32,639 bases of DNA from an uncultured Bacteroidales bacterium (GCA_946410455.1 CAMKAJ010000026.1:1-32639), one strand, 5' to 3'; positions 26,364 through 32,535 are shown, counted from the first letter of the stretch. Program-made: numbers and translations. Notes: a model not told the origin generated them from the letters alone.

Positions 26364-27734
26364 ATGAAAAAGTTTATTCTTGTTATCTCATCTGCGATCG
26401 TGCTTGCAACAAGTGCTTTTGCACAGGATGCTTTCTATCCCGGATTTCAGCTGGGAGTGAAAGGCGGTGTTGCCGGAACCGTAGGTGAGACCTCTATCAC
26501 CAAGCTTATTTCTCCCGCAGCTGCACTCGACCTCGGCTACCAGTTCAGCCCTGTGTTCGGCCTGCGCGCAGACATCTCCGGTTGGCAGGGCAAGGGTTGG
26601 TATTCACCCATCATTCCTGAGTCATACAAGTTCAACTATGCTCAGCTTGCTCTCGACGCTACCATCGATATTTGCAACCTCTTCGGTTACAAGGAGCGTG
26701 TTCTTAATCCTTACGTTTTTGCAGGTATTGGTGCAGTCGGTTACTTCAACAACGGAGTAGATATCGCTAAGCTTCCTGTACCCAATACTTATTGGAACGG
26801 CTTCAAGTTCAGCACCGCTGCCCGTGCAGGTGCAGGTGTTGACCTTCGTCTGAGCGACCTCCTCGCCATCGAGCTCGAGTACGCTTACAACGCCGAGTCC
26901 GACGCTTTCAACTCCAAGAGGGGAGATTTCGCCGACACCGGTTTTGATATGGACCACCAGCACAACGTGCTCCTCGGCCTCAAGTTCAACTTTGGCCAGG
27001 CCAACGGCAAGAAGAAGGCTGCTGAGGCTGCCGCTGCCGCCGCTGCCGCCGCTGCTGCACAGGCAGCCGCTGCACAGGCTCGCGCCGACAAGGAGCTCGC
27101 AGACGCTATCGCTGCTGCTCGCAAGTCTATCGAGAACGCTAAGGCTGCTCTTGCTGCCAACGACTTCATCCCTGAGGATGTTGCTGCAATCAACGATGCA
27201 ATCAATGCTCTGCATAAGGGTATTGCCGCAAAGGACCTCGCTGCTATTATAGCCGGCACCAAGGCTCTCAACGATGCAGTTGCCGCTGCCCAGAAGAACC
27301 TTGCTGACAAGATTGCTGCCGACGAGGCTGCCGCAAAGGCTAAGGCCGCCGCTGAGAAGGCTGCTTGGGAGGCCGCTCGCGCACAGGCTCTCGCCGATGC
27401 AAAGATTGCTGCCAAGAAGAACATCAACGACGTATTCTACACCATCGGTAAGTACAATATCCGTCAGTCCGAGCACTACAAGATCAAGAAGCTCATCAAG
27501 AGGATGAAGGCTGATCCTGAGCTCAAGGCTACTCTCTGCGGTTTCGCAGACAAGGAGACCGGTACTCCCGACGGCAACTGGGCACTCTCCGAGAACCGTA
27601 GCAACGGTGTGAAGGATTGGATGGTAGAGGCAGGTATCGATCCTTCCCGCATCCAGGTGTTCTGGTACGGCGACACCGAGCAGGTATCCAAGATTCCCGA
27701 GAGGAACCGTGTCACCGTGCTCCTCGCCAAGTAA
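26364..27734 (+). CDS. OmpA-family outer membrane protein with Ala-rich linker
   Basis: 456 aa from ATG 26364 (MKKFILVISSAIVLATSAFAQ, signal peptide); a TTG nine bases upstream is less likely. Residues ~22-215 form an outer membrane beta-barrel (alternating aromatic strands, LGVKGGVAGTVG, ADISGWQGKGWY, ending LLGLKFNFG). Residues ~217-345 are an Ala/Lys-rich stretch (A-runs, KAAWEAARAQALADAK) that probably forms a long helix in the periplasm. Residues ~346-456 are an OmpA-like peptidoglycan-binding domain: CGFADKETGTPDGNWALSENR, then DTEQVSKIPERNRVTVLLAK. It likely anchors the outer membrane to the wall. It has its own promoter and terminator. Confidence 0.92.
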   Translation: MKKFILVISSAIVLATSAFAQDAFYPGFQLGVKGGVAGTVGETSITKLISPAAALDLGYQFSPVFGLRADISGWQGKGWYSPIIPESYKFNYAQLALDATIDICNLFGYKERVLNPYVFAGIGAVGYFNNGVDIAKLPVPNTYWNGFKFSTAARAGAGVDLRLSDLLAIELEYAYNAESDAFNSKRGDFADTGFDMDHQHNVLLGLKFNFGQANGKKKAAEAAAAAAAAAAAQAAAAQARADKELADAIAAARKSIENAKAALAANDFIPEDVAAINDAINALHKGIAAKDLAAIIAGTKALNDAVAAAQKNLADKIAADEAAAKAKAAAEKAAWEAARAQALADAKIAAKKNINDVFYTIGKYNIRQSEHYKIKKLIKRMKADPELKATLCGFADKETGTPDGNWALSENRSNGVKDWMVEAGIDPSRIQVFWYGDTEQVSKIPERNRVTVLLAK

Positions 27735-27753
27735 GGTTTAAAGTCAAGTCTAT

Positions 27754-27785
27754 AAAAAGGTTGGCCTGCGGACCAACCTTTTTTT
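27754..27785 (+). terminator. Rho-independent terminator after the OmpA-family gene
   Basis: AAAGGTTGG and CCAACCTTT form a GC-containing stem around the loop CCTGCGGA, ending in a run of T. It begins 20 nt after the stop codon. The typA ATG lies only 8 nt past the T-tract, so typA depends on readthrough or a promoter I do not see. Confidence 0.9.
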
Positions 27786-27793
27786 GAGAGATT

Positions 27794-29599
27794 ATGCAGG
27801 AAATTAGAAATATTGCCATTATTGCGCACGTAGATCACGGCAAGACTACTCTGGTGGACAGGATGATTTACCAGGCCAACCTGGTGCGCCAGCCCGAAAA
27901 CCTTGGGCAGCTCATCCTGGACAACAACGACCTTGAGCGCGAGCGTGGAATCACCATCCTCGCAAAGAACGTGTCGGTGATTTACAAAGGGGTAAAGATT
28001 AATATTATAGACACTCCGGGCCATAGCGACTTCGGAGGAGAGGTGGAGCGCGTGCTCAATATGGCAGACGGCGTGCTGCTGCTTGTAGATGCGTTCGAGG
28101 GCTGTATGCCCCAGACGCGCTTCGTGCTGCAGAAGGCCATCTCCATGGGCAAGAAGCCCATCGTGGTTATCAACAAGGTAGATAAGCCCAACTGTCGCCC
28201 GGACGAGGTGCAGGAGGAGGTCTTCGACCTTATGTTCAACCTGGATGCTTCTGAGGACCAGCTGGACTTCACTACGGTTTATGGCTCGGCTAAGCAGGGC
28301 TGGATGTCGCTGGACTGGCGCAAGCCCACAGACAACATCACTCCGCTGCTGGATACTATTCTGGAGGTAATTCCCGCTCCTCCCGTTGTGGAAGGAACGC
28401 CGCAGATGCTCATCTCCTCGCTGGAGTATTCGCCCTACGTCGGGCGTATTGCCGTAGGTCGCGTAACTCGCGGCGAGCTTCATAGCGGGGCCCAGATCAG
28501 CCTCTGCAAGCGTTACGACGTGGTGCAGAAGCAGAAAATCAAGCAGCTGATGGTTTTCGAGGGACTTGGCAAGACCAACGTTGAGACCGTGGGCTGCGGC
28601 GATATCTGCGCCGTGGTGGGTGTGGACGGTTTTGAGATTGGAGACACTATTGCCGACTTCGAGAATCCCGAGGCGCTGCCGCCCATCGCTATAGACGAGC
28701 CTACGATGAGCATGCTATTCTCTATCAACAATTCGCCTTTCTTCGGCAAGGACGGCAAGTACGTTACTTCGCGCCATATCAAGGAGCGTCTGGAGAAGGA
28801 GCTGGAGAAGAATCTTGCACTGCGGGTGAAGCCGGGTCTTACTGCCGACAGCTTCGTGGTTTACGGGCGCGGCGTGCTGCATCTGAGCGTGCTCATAGAG
28901 ACCATGCGCCGCGAGGGATTCGAGCTGCAGGTGGGCCAGCCCAAGGTGCTCGACAAGACCATTGGCGGCCAGCGCTGCGAGCCTATCGAGGACCTCAGCA
29001 TAGAGGTGCCTGAGGAGTTCGTGGGCGCTGCGATAGAGATTTCTACCCGCCGCAAGGGTGCGCTCGTGCGCATGGAGCCTCGTGGCGACCGTACGCTCCT
29101 GGAGTTCGAGATTCCTACGCGCGGACTCATGGGCCTGCGTTCCAACTTGCTGACTGCCAGCCAGGGAGAGGCGGTGATTGCACATCGCTTCAAGGAGTAT
29201 CAGCCCTACAAGGGAGAGATAGAGCGCCGCAACAACGGTTCGCTGGTGTCGCTTGAGACCGGAGAGGCAATTGCTTATTCTATCAATAAACTGCTCGACC
29301 GAGGGCGCTTCTTTGTGGAGCCCGGCGAGGAGATTTATTGCGGCCAGGTAGTGGGGGAGCATACCCGCGAGAGGGACCTGAATATCAATATCTGCAAGAC
29401 CAAGAAGCTCACAAACGTGCGCGCTGCGGGTTCCGACGAGAAGATCATCCTGCCTCCGGCAATCAAGTTCTCGCTCGAAGAGGCGCTGGAGTATATTCAG
29501 GACGATGAGTTCGTAGAAGTGACCCCTCACTTCATGCGAATCCGCAAGATTTTGCTCGATCCTCTGGCACGCAAGAGAAATAGTGACAACGAAGATTGA
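27794..29599 (+). CDS. typA: Ribosome-associated GTPase TypA/BipA
   Basis: A 601-aa translational GTPase of the EF-G/LepA superfamily, which acts on the ribosome and helps 50S assembly and stress or cold adaptation. Seen: P-loop AHVDHGKT (11-18), switch region ERERGITILAKNV, G3 DTPGHSDFGGEVERV, G4 NKVDK, and the BipA C-terminal segment (LMGLRSNLLTASQGEA, GRFFVEPGEEIYCGQVVGEH, LTNVRAAGSDEKI). Length is exactly that of the family. It is separated from the OmpA gene by a terminator. yceD and rpmF follow, but a TAnnTTTG box after its stop suggests these start a new transcript. Confidence 0.97.
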   Translation: MQEIRNIAIIAHVDHGKTTLVDRMIYQANLVRQPENLGQLILDNNDLERERGITILAKNVSVIYKGVKINIIDTPGHSDFGGEVERVLNMADGVLLLVDAFEGCMPQTRFVLQKAISMGKKPIVVINKVDKPNCRPDEVQEEVFDLMFNLDASEDQLDFTTVYGSAKQGWMSLDWRKPTDNITPLLDTILEVIPAPPVVEGTPQMLISSLEYSPYVGRIAVGRVTRGELHSGAQISLCKRYDVVQKQKIKQLMVFEGLGKTNVETVGCGDICAVVGVDGFEIGDTIADFENPEALPPIAIDEPTMSMLFSINNSPFFGKDGKYVTSRHIKERLEKELEKNLALRVKPGLTADSFVVYGRGVLHLSVLIETMRREGFELQVGQPKVLDKTIGGQRCEPIEDLSIEVPEEFVGAAIEISTRRKGALVRMEPRGDRTLLEFEIPTRGLMGLRSNLLTASQGEAVIAHRFKEYQPYKGEIERRNNGSLVSLETGEAIAYSINKLLDRGRFFVEPGEEIYCGQVVGEHTRERDLNINICKTKKLTNVRAAGSDEKIILPPAIKFSLEEALEYIQDDEFVEVTPHFMRIRKILLDPLARKRNSDNED

Positions 29600-29626
29600 T
29601 TTTTCTTTAGATTTTTATTACCTTTG
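29595..29626 (+). promoter_or_regulatory. Putative promoter of yceD-rpmF
   Basis: ATTG at 29595-29598 and TACCTTTG at 29619-29626 with 20 bp between, good consensus. The -7 box overlaps the TTG that would be the yceD start codon, which creates a start-codon conflict. Confidence 0.6.
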
Positions 29627-30010
29627 CAACCCTTTATAGTTAAACTGCATGGTTTAGGTTCCTCCGTTACGGAGTTTGACCGGCAAATAGGCAGGGAGTT
29701 CTTTGAAAGCTTCGGCAATCCGGATATTCTGGATGCGTCCCTTGAGGTCTGCTGCGACATTGTGCGACATGGCGCTACGGTAGATGTGGGGTGCAGCATA
29801 AGCGGCACTGTTACAGTACCTTGCGACCGTTGCCTCGAGCCTCTTGACCTTGAGGTAGAGACTGAGTTCAGCGAGACCTACGCTCCGCAGAGCGACGAGC
29901 TGGACTGGAACCAGGATGTTTATGATTACGTGTGCACGGCCCTGCCGTTGCAGCGCATGCACGCCGAAGGTGAATGTAACCCCGAGACTATAAAGTTTTT
30001 GAGCAAATAG
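29624..30010 (+). CDS. yceD: DUF177 (YceD family) protein
   Basis: 128 aa. The family is linked to 23S rRNA processing or ribosome assembly and nearly always precedes rpmF, as here (24-nt gap). Seen: the conserved CDRCLEPL motif (residues ~67-74), an acidic DELDWNQD segment, and the C-terminal P-L-x-x-x-H-x-E-G-E-C-N-P pattern (LPLQRMHAEGECNP). No ATG is available at the expected start. TTG 29624 fits the length of relatives but lies inside the -7 box. If transcription starts downstream of that box, the first codon would be ATA 29636, giving a protein starting (M)VKLHGLG. The exact start is therefore uncertain. Confidence 0.8.
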   Translation: MQPFIVKLHGLGSSVTEFDRQIGREFFESFGNPDILDASLEVCCDIVRHGATVDVGCSISGTVTVPCDRCLEPLDLEVETEFSETYAPQSDELDWNQDVYDYVCTALPLQRMHAEGECNPETIKFLSK

Positions 30011-30034
30011 TAATAATTATAAAATAGTACAACA

Positions 30035-30217
30035 ATGGCACATCCTAAACACAAACTCTCCAAGCAGAGAAGAGACAAGAGGCGTACCCACGACTTCGCT
30101 CCGGTACCCACCCTGGCAACCTGCCCCAACTGCGGCGCAACCGTGATGTATCACCGTGTTTGCCCTGAGTGCGGCTACTACAGAGGTCGTCAGATCATCG
30201 TCAAGAACGCTGAGTAG
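30035..30217 (+). CDS. rpmF: 50S ribosomal protein L32
   Basis: 60 aa, a small basic protein of the large ribosomal subunit. The N-terminus MAHPKHKLSKQRRDKRRTHD matches the L32 signature, and the zinc ribbon CPNCG (27 residues later) and CPECGYYRG is complete, so this is the Zn-binding C+ form. It follows yceD in the usual order. The plsX/fabH genes that often come next are absent; a palindrome, tRNA-Arg and an inserted element lie there instead. Confidence 0.96.
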   Translation: MAHPKHKLSKQRRDKRRTHDFAPVPTLATCPNCGATVMYHRVCPECGYYRGRQIIVKNAE

Positions 30218-30231
30218 TATTGTAGCCGGTC

Positions 30232-30304
30232 GCGATGCAGCGGAGACGCTGTGAGCGACTTTGGCCCTTACGAACAGGAGCGAACAGCGTCTCCGCTGCA
30301 TCGC
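30232..30304. repeat. Perfect 21-bp inverted repeat with 31-nt loop
   Basis: The arms 30232-30252 and 30284-30304 are perfectly complementary (left arm starts GCGATGCAGCGG and ends CGCTGT). It sits 15 nt after rpmF and 5 nt before tRNA-Arg. No T-tract follows on either strand, so it is not a standard terminator. It may act as an mRNA 3' stabiliser, or be a REP/MITE-like palindrome. Confidence 0.85.
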
Positions 30305-30309
30305 TTCAT

Positions 30310-30384
30310 GGCCTCATAGTTCAACGGATAGAACGGAAGTTTCCTAAACTTTAAATCGAGGTTCGATTCCTCGTGGGGCTACCA
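30310..30384 (+). tRNA. tRNA-Arg(CCU)
   Basis: A cloverleaf can be drawn by hand: acceptor GGCCTCA with TGGGGCT (two G-U pairs), D stem GTTC/GAAC, anticodon stem GAAGT/ACTTT with loop TTCCTAA (anticodon CCT), and T stem CGAGG/CCTCG with loop TTCGATT. Encoded CCA is at 30382-30384. It reads AGG codons. Its last bases and terminator are duplicated 1632 bp downstream, so it served as an insertion target. Confidence 0.92.
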
Positions 30385-30437
30385 GAGCGGACTTTCCTGA
30401 AAAATCAGGGGAGTCCGTTTCTGTTTGTCCTTGTAAC
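30377..30437. repeat. Left direct repeat (att-like) at the tRNA-Arg 3' end
   Basis: This 61-bp segment (GGCTACC of the tRNA end, then the terminator and TCTGTTTGTCCTTGTAAC) recurs at 32009-32069. The only mismatches are at 30384 and 30385; the last 52 bp are identical. Beyond it, similarity fades (TTGGCATTTTGGTAT against TTGACATTTTCATAT). Confidence 0.9.
30388..30420 (+). terminator. Terminator of tRNA-Arg, also in the direct repeat
   Basis: CGGACTTTCCTGA (30388-30400) and TCAGGGGAGTCCG (30405-30417) form a 13-bp stem with two G-U pairs and loop AAAA, followed by TTT CTG TTTG. It is 3 nt after the tRNA CCA. The stop codon of the minus-strand rep-like gene lies in its right arm. An identical copy is at 32020-32049. 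Confidence 0.85.
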
Positions 30438-31079
30438 TCGTTGGCATTTTGGTATATATAAGACGTATTGCTTGCCTGAATGGTTGAGTATCTCAGCGCG
30501 TTTGTTATATGCCTGCACGGTGACACCCTCGTTCTTATTGGCAATGGCTTTCTTCTGCTTGATTGTGATAGTGGGGTTGCGTAAGCGGTCTAGGGATGTG
30601 GAGTACTCATAGAAAATTTCCGGCAAAATTGCCTTCCGGTCCTTGATGGCTTTACCGTTGATGATGGTTGTAATGCTCTTGTCCCGCATCATCTTCTTTA
30701 TCAGCGATGGGACATTGACGGGGGTGTCAACTGCAACGTCTAGCGCAGTGAAATTGTTAATGGTCAGTCCGAAGAAATCGGGGACGGTCAGAACTTGTTT
30801 CAGTAGGGCTTGGTCATAGAGTACGGCGTTCATAATCTTCAAGAATACGTACTTTTCGCTATCGTCGGCATCCTCCGTGTAGAAGCCGAACCTCAACTGG
30901 GCTACCTTTTCTTTTCTACGGACCACGTCAAAGCAGTAGCGGAACCTGTCGTGGATGATTCGGAATAAATGAAAATCTGGAATGTCATAGCGACCGCCAG
31001 CCTCAACATCCATAAGGGGTTCCAGCCGTTCCTTGTTCGCCTTGTAGCATATTTTCAACTCATCTATCACGCACTCCAT
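30405..31079 (-). CDS. Replication-initiator-like protein (Rep_trans-type), probably shortened at the C-terminus
   Basis: 224 aa. The N-terminus MECVIDELKICYKA looks like the first beta strand of rolling-circle initiators of small plasmids and filamentous phages. NNFTALDVAVDT (~108-119) matches their R/ALDxAxD motif. NPTITIKQKKAIANKNEGVTVQAYNKRAEI (~168-197) matches the T-x-G/K-x..-x-YxK-x-xE block. The usual C-terminal part after this block is missing; the last ~15 residues (QRVTRTNRNGLP) come from the direct repeat and the stop lies in the tRNA terminator. This suggests loss of the tail, so activity is doubtful. The NUMOD3-like gene is 5 nt upstream. Assignment is by recalled motifs, not by search. 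Confidence 0.6.
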   Translation of the reverse strand: MECVIDELKICYKANKERLEPLMDVEAGGRYDIPDFHLFRIIHDRFRYCFDVVRRKEKVAQLRFGFYTEDADDSEKYVFLKIMNAVLYDQALLKQVLTVPDFFGLTINNFTALDVAVDTPVNVPSLIKKMMRDKSITTIINGKAIKDRKAILPEIFYEYSTSLDRLRNPTITIKQKKAIANKNEGVTVQAYNKRAEILNHSGKQYVLYIPKCQRVTRTNRNGLP

Positions 31080-31084
31080 TCAGA

Positions 31085-31270
31085 TTACAGGTAAAACTCA
31101 TCGTTATTCTCGGGGCGGTCAGGGACCGTCTCCCAGTATTGCAGCATTCCTTGTCGGATATGTTCCTTGTGCTCCTCCGACTTAGGCTTGTTACGGCTGC
31201 TGGCACTTATTTTCTGCTTGGTTTCATCGTCTAGTTGACGGTACTGTCTTTTGTGGGGTTGATTTGTCAT
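31085..31270 (-). CDS. Small NUMOD3-like DNA-binding protein
   Basis: 61 aa, basic: MTNQPHKRQYRQLDDETKQKI..SSRNKPKSEEHKEHIRQGMLQYW. The pattern x-ETKQKISxSxRxxxxSEEHxxxIxxGMxxYW resembles the nuclease-associated modular domain 3 found in homing endonucleases and in small proteins beside initiator genes of Bacteroidota mobile elements. It ends 5 nt before the rep-like gene on the same strand, so the two probably form an operon. A DNA-binding partner or regulator of replication is an inference. No TAnnTTTG box was found upstream. Confidence 0.6.
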   Translation of the reverse strand: MTNQPHKRQYRQLDDETKQKISASSRNKPKSEEHKEHIRQGMLQYWETVPDRPENNDEFYL

Positions 31271-31415
31271 AATAATAACAGGCGCTAATTATACCTGCTC
31301 CTTTTCATAAATAGTGGGGAAAGCCCAGAAAGTCAAGAAAGTGTAGTACAATCTTTTGGTGTTGGATTTCTTGGTCACATCTATTGTATCCAACAGATAA
31401 TATGCCTTCTGAATT

Positions 31416-31457
31416 TACTAATTAAAGCCAGAATCGAGGAGTGTACTAATTAAAAGC
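31416..31457. repeat. Iteron-like direct repeats
   Basis: TACTAATTAAAGC (31416-31428) and TACTAATTAAAAGC (31444-31457) are spaced 28 bp apart in an AT-rich stretch upstream of the minus-strand operon. Repeats like these often bind an initiator, so this is a possible origin. Two copies are too few to be certain. The rest of 31271-31531 holds no gene that I can support. Confidence 0.4.
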
Positions 31458-31531
31458 GACATCTGTACGGGGGTATCTTGGTCGGAAATTGCAAATTGAA
31501 TCGTTGTGAAGATAGGGTGGAATAAAAAACA

Positions 31532-31562
31532 TTTGGAGGGAACATTTTTATTGCTAACTTTG
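31532..31562 (+). promoter_or_regulatory. Strong Bacteroidota promoter inside the element
   Basis: TTTG at 31532-31535, a 19-bp spacer, then TAACTTTG at 31555-31562, a full consensus match. Transcription would start near 31568 and run into the two-hairpin RNA. Confidence 0.75.
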
Positions 31563-31567
31563 CATAC

Positions 31568-31632
31568 AAATAAAGGGAGTAGTGGGAACACTACCGCAGG
31601 CATCCATCCCTAAGTGGATGTCTGTTTTTTTT
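31568..31632 (+). ncRNA. Short two-hairpin RNA or attenuator
   Basis: Downstream of the promoter lie hairpin 1, GTAGTG-GGAA-CACTAC (31579-31594), and hairpin 2, CAGGCATCCA (31597-31606) with TGGATGTCTG (31615-31624, one G-U), followed by eight T. This is a complete small transcript of ~65 nt with an intrinsic terminator and no ORF. It could be a copy-number control RNA of the element, or an attenuator for the 45-aa ORF 70 nt further on. Confidence 0.65.
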
Positions 31633-31643
31633 AAGAACCTTAA

Positions 31644-31908
31644 CCGAGGGGAGGTACTGAAGCAAGGAGCCAATAGTTCTTTCACCCACTATTATTCCCT
31701 TTATGAAAAGAAGAACTTATTGCCAGTTTGTTCTCACCTCCATTAGGGTGGATGTTGTGAGATTTGTCAGAGTAAGGGCGTATCGTCGTTCCCGAAATGG
31801 CAAGATTGAGAGAGTTCGGAGCCACTACCGTAGGTATTAGGGTACTGACAGTATGTGAGCGAAGGCTCTAGCCGAAAGGCGCACTCCCTCTATCCCCTCG
31901 GTTTTTTT
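31644..31908 (+). other. Long-range RNA helix closing a ~265-nt region and ending in a T-tract
   Basis: CCGAGGGGA (31644-31652) is perfectly complementary to TCCCCTCGG (31893-31901), which is directly followed by seven T. No nearer partner for the right arm is seen, so the terminator-like end seems to need the distant left arm. Inside lie AATAG...CTATT, a GCC-GAAA-GGC hairpin (~31871-31880) and the 45-aa ORF. It may be a structured RNA, or a fold of single-stranded element DNA. Confidence 0.4.
31703..31840 (+). CDS. Unlisted 45-aa Arg-rich small ORF
   Basis: ATG 31703 to TAG 31840. The product has 13 Arg and 2 Lys in 45 residues and ends VRAYRRSRNGKIERVRSHYRRY. The pattern VRxYxRxxxGKxxxVRxHxRR is one that I recall from small basic proteins of Bacteroidota phages and mobile elements, but could not check. 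It lies downstream of a strong promoter, though behind a terminator-like hairpin. A nucleic-acid-binding or packaging role is inference. Confidence 0.5.
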   Translation: MKRRTYCQFVLTSIRVDVVRFVRVRAYRRSRNGKIERVRSHYRRY

Positions 31909-32008
31909 ATTTCCACGTTGTCGGGTCCGTGGGGTCTGGAATCCAAGGTCGCATCGCCCATAGCCGGTCGAGGTCTTTCAAGAATTTGTTCGACAACAGT
32001 ACATCATA

Positions 32009-32069
32009 GGCTACCCAAGCGGACTTTCCTGAAAAATCAGGGGAGTCCGTTTCTGTTTGTCCTTGTAAC
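32009..32069. repeat. Right direct repeat (att-like)
   Basis: Copy of 30377-30437, offset exactly 1632 bp. It carries GGCTACC from the tRNA end and an intact copy of the tRNA terminator (32020-32049). The preceding bases (ACATCATA) do not match the tRNA, so it is a 3' fragment only. The stretch 31909-32008 holds no gene I can support; GTTGTCG and CGACAAC near its ends could pair. Confidence 0.9.
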
Positions 32070-32144
32070 AGGTTGACATTTTCATATTTTAGTACATGAC
32101 AAATTTTGAAAAATATTGTCGTAAGTTGTTGATTTTCAAGTAAT

Positions 32145-32152
32145 TATATTTG
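32145..32152 (+). promoter_or_regulatory. Putative promoter of the IS4-type remnant
   Basis: TATATTTG matches the -7 consensus, 54 nt before the ATG at 32207. No well-spaced -33 TTTG is seen. The flanking sequence (CCTCGGTTTTTCG...) may belong to the left part of the insertion sequence. Confidence 0.4.
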
Positions 32153-32206
32153 GAAAAGACCTCGGTTTTTCGTAACTTTAAGGTATATAACTTCCACATT
32201 ATTACC

Positions 32207-32535
32207 ATGTTACGAAACACCAAGGTCTCGCACAAAAGTAGTGAAATTTTCCCAGTAATCCTACCAATATTCAAGTCTTCTATGAATCTTGCCCACATCA
32301 AATGTCTTTCCATGCTGCTCGGAGCGCTCTGCACCGTGCAGACGGTCTGCTTGTCCAAACTGGCAGCGGCATTTGATAACAAGGCCTCCAGGGAGTCCAG
32401 CTTCCGCCGCATCCAGCGCTTTATGGCGCAGATCCTCGTATCCTTCTGCCACCCGGAAGAAGCCCTTCCTGCTTACAAGGAAAGATGGACCATTGAAACG
32501 TCTTCAAGGGCCTTAAATCCAGCGGGGTGGAATAA
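32207..32535 (+). pseudogene. IS4-family transposase remnant (internal deletion and frameshift)
   Basis: From ATG 32207 the frame reads MLRNTKVSHKSSEIFPVILP.., then MNLAHIKCLSMLLGALCTVQTVCLSKLAAAFD (26-57) and SSFRRIQRFMAQ (64-75), the N-terminal region of Bacteroidota IS4-type transposases. It then jumps within about 10 residues to YKERWTIET (90-98), the C-terminal catalytic-Glu region (YxxRWxIE), so about two thirds of the enzyme including the DDE Asp residues is missing. After T98 the continuation FKGLKSSGVE is in another frame (from 32503) and ends at TAA 32533-32535. It cannot transpose itself. The terminal inverted repeats were not identified. Confidence 0.78.

Larger units (their letters stand above)
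30386..32069. mobile_element. Minimal 1632-bp integrated replicon-like element at tRNA-Arg
   Basis: Bounded by direct repeats at 30377-30437 and 32009-32069, so excision between them would give a 1632-bp circle. Contents: a rep-like gene and a NUMOD3-like gene on the minus strand, iteron-like repeats, a promoter with a short two-hairpin RNA, and a 45-aa Arg-rich ORF on the plus strand. No tyrosine or serine recombinase is encoded. It is more AT-rich than the core genes. It could be a satellite using another element's enzyme, an ssDNA phage or plasmid relic, or a deletion derivative. Confidence 0.7.

Noticed and set aside
26622..27476. 284-codon minus-strand frame
   Set aside because: Shadow of the Ala-rich OmpA-family gene.
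30386..30437. Chromosomal dif/Xer site as the recombination core
   Set aside because: The repeat does not show the paired XerC/XerD half-site pattern; it is mainly the tRNA terminator.
30344..30544. Minus-strand frame ending in APRGIEPRFKV
   Set aside because: This is a translated tRNA and terminator, a common false gene.
31841..31901. Group II intron domain V
   Set aside because: The GCC-GAAA-GGC hairpin is too short and lacks the conserved AGC and bulge, and no intron-encoded protein is present.
31855..32076. Plus-strand GTG frame of 73 codons in the element
   Set aside because: Its end is the translated terminator repeat and it overlaps the T-tract structure; no protein features.
32089..32412. 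Minus-strand frame of 107 codons
   Set aside because: Antisense to the IS4-type remnant, whose plus-strand reading matches a known transposase pattern.
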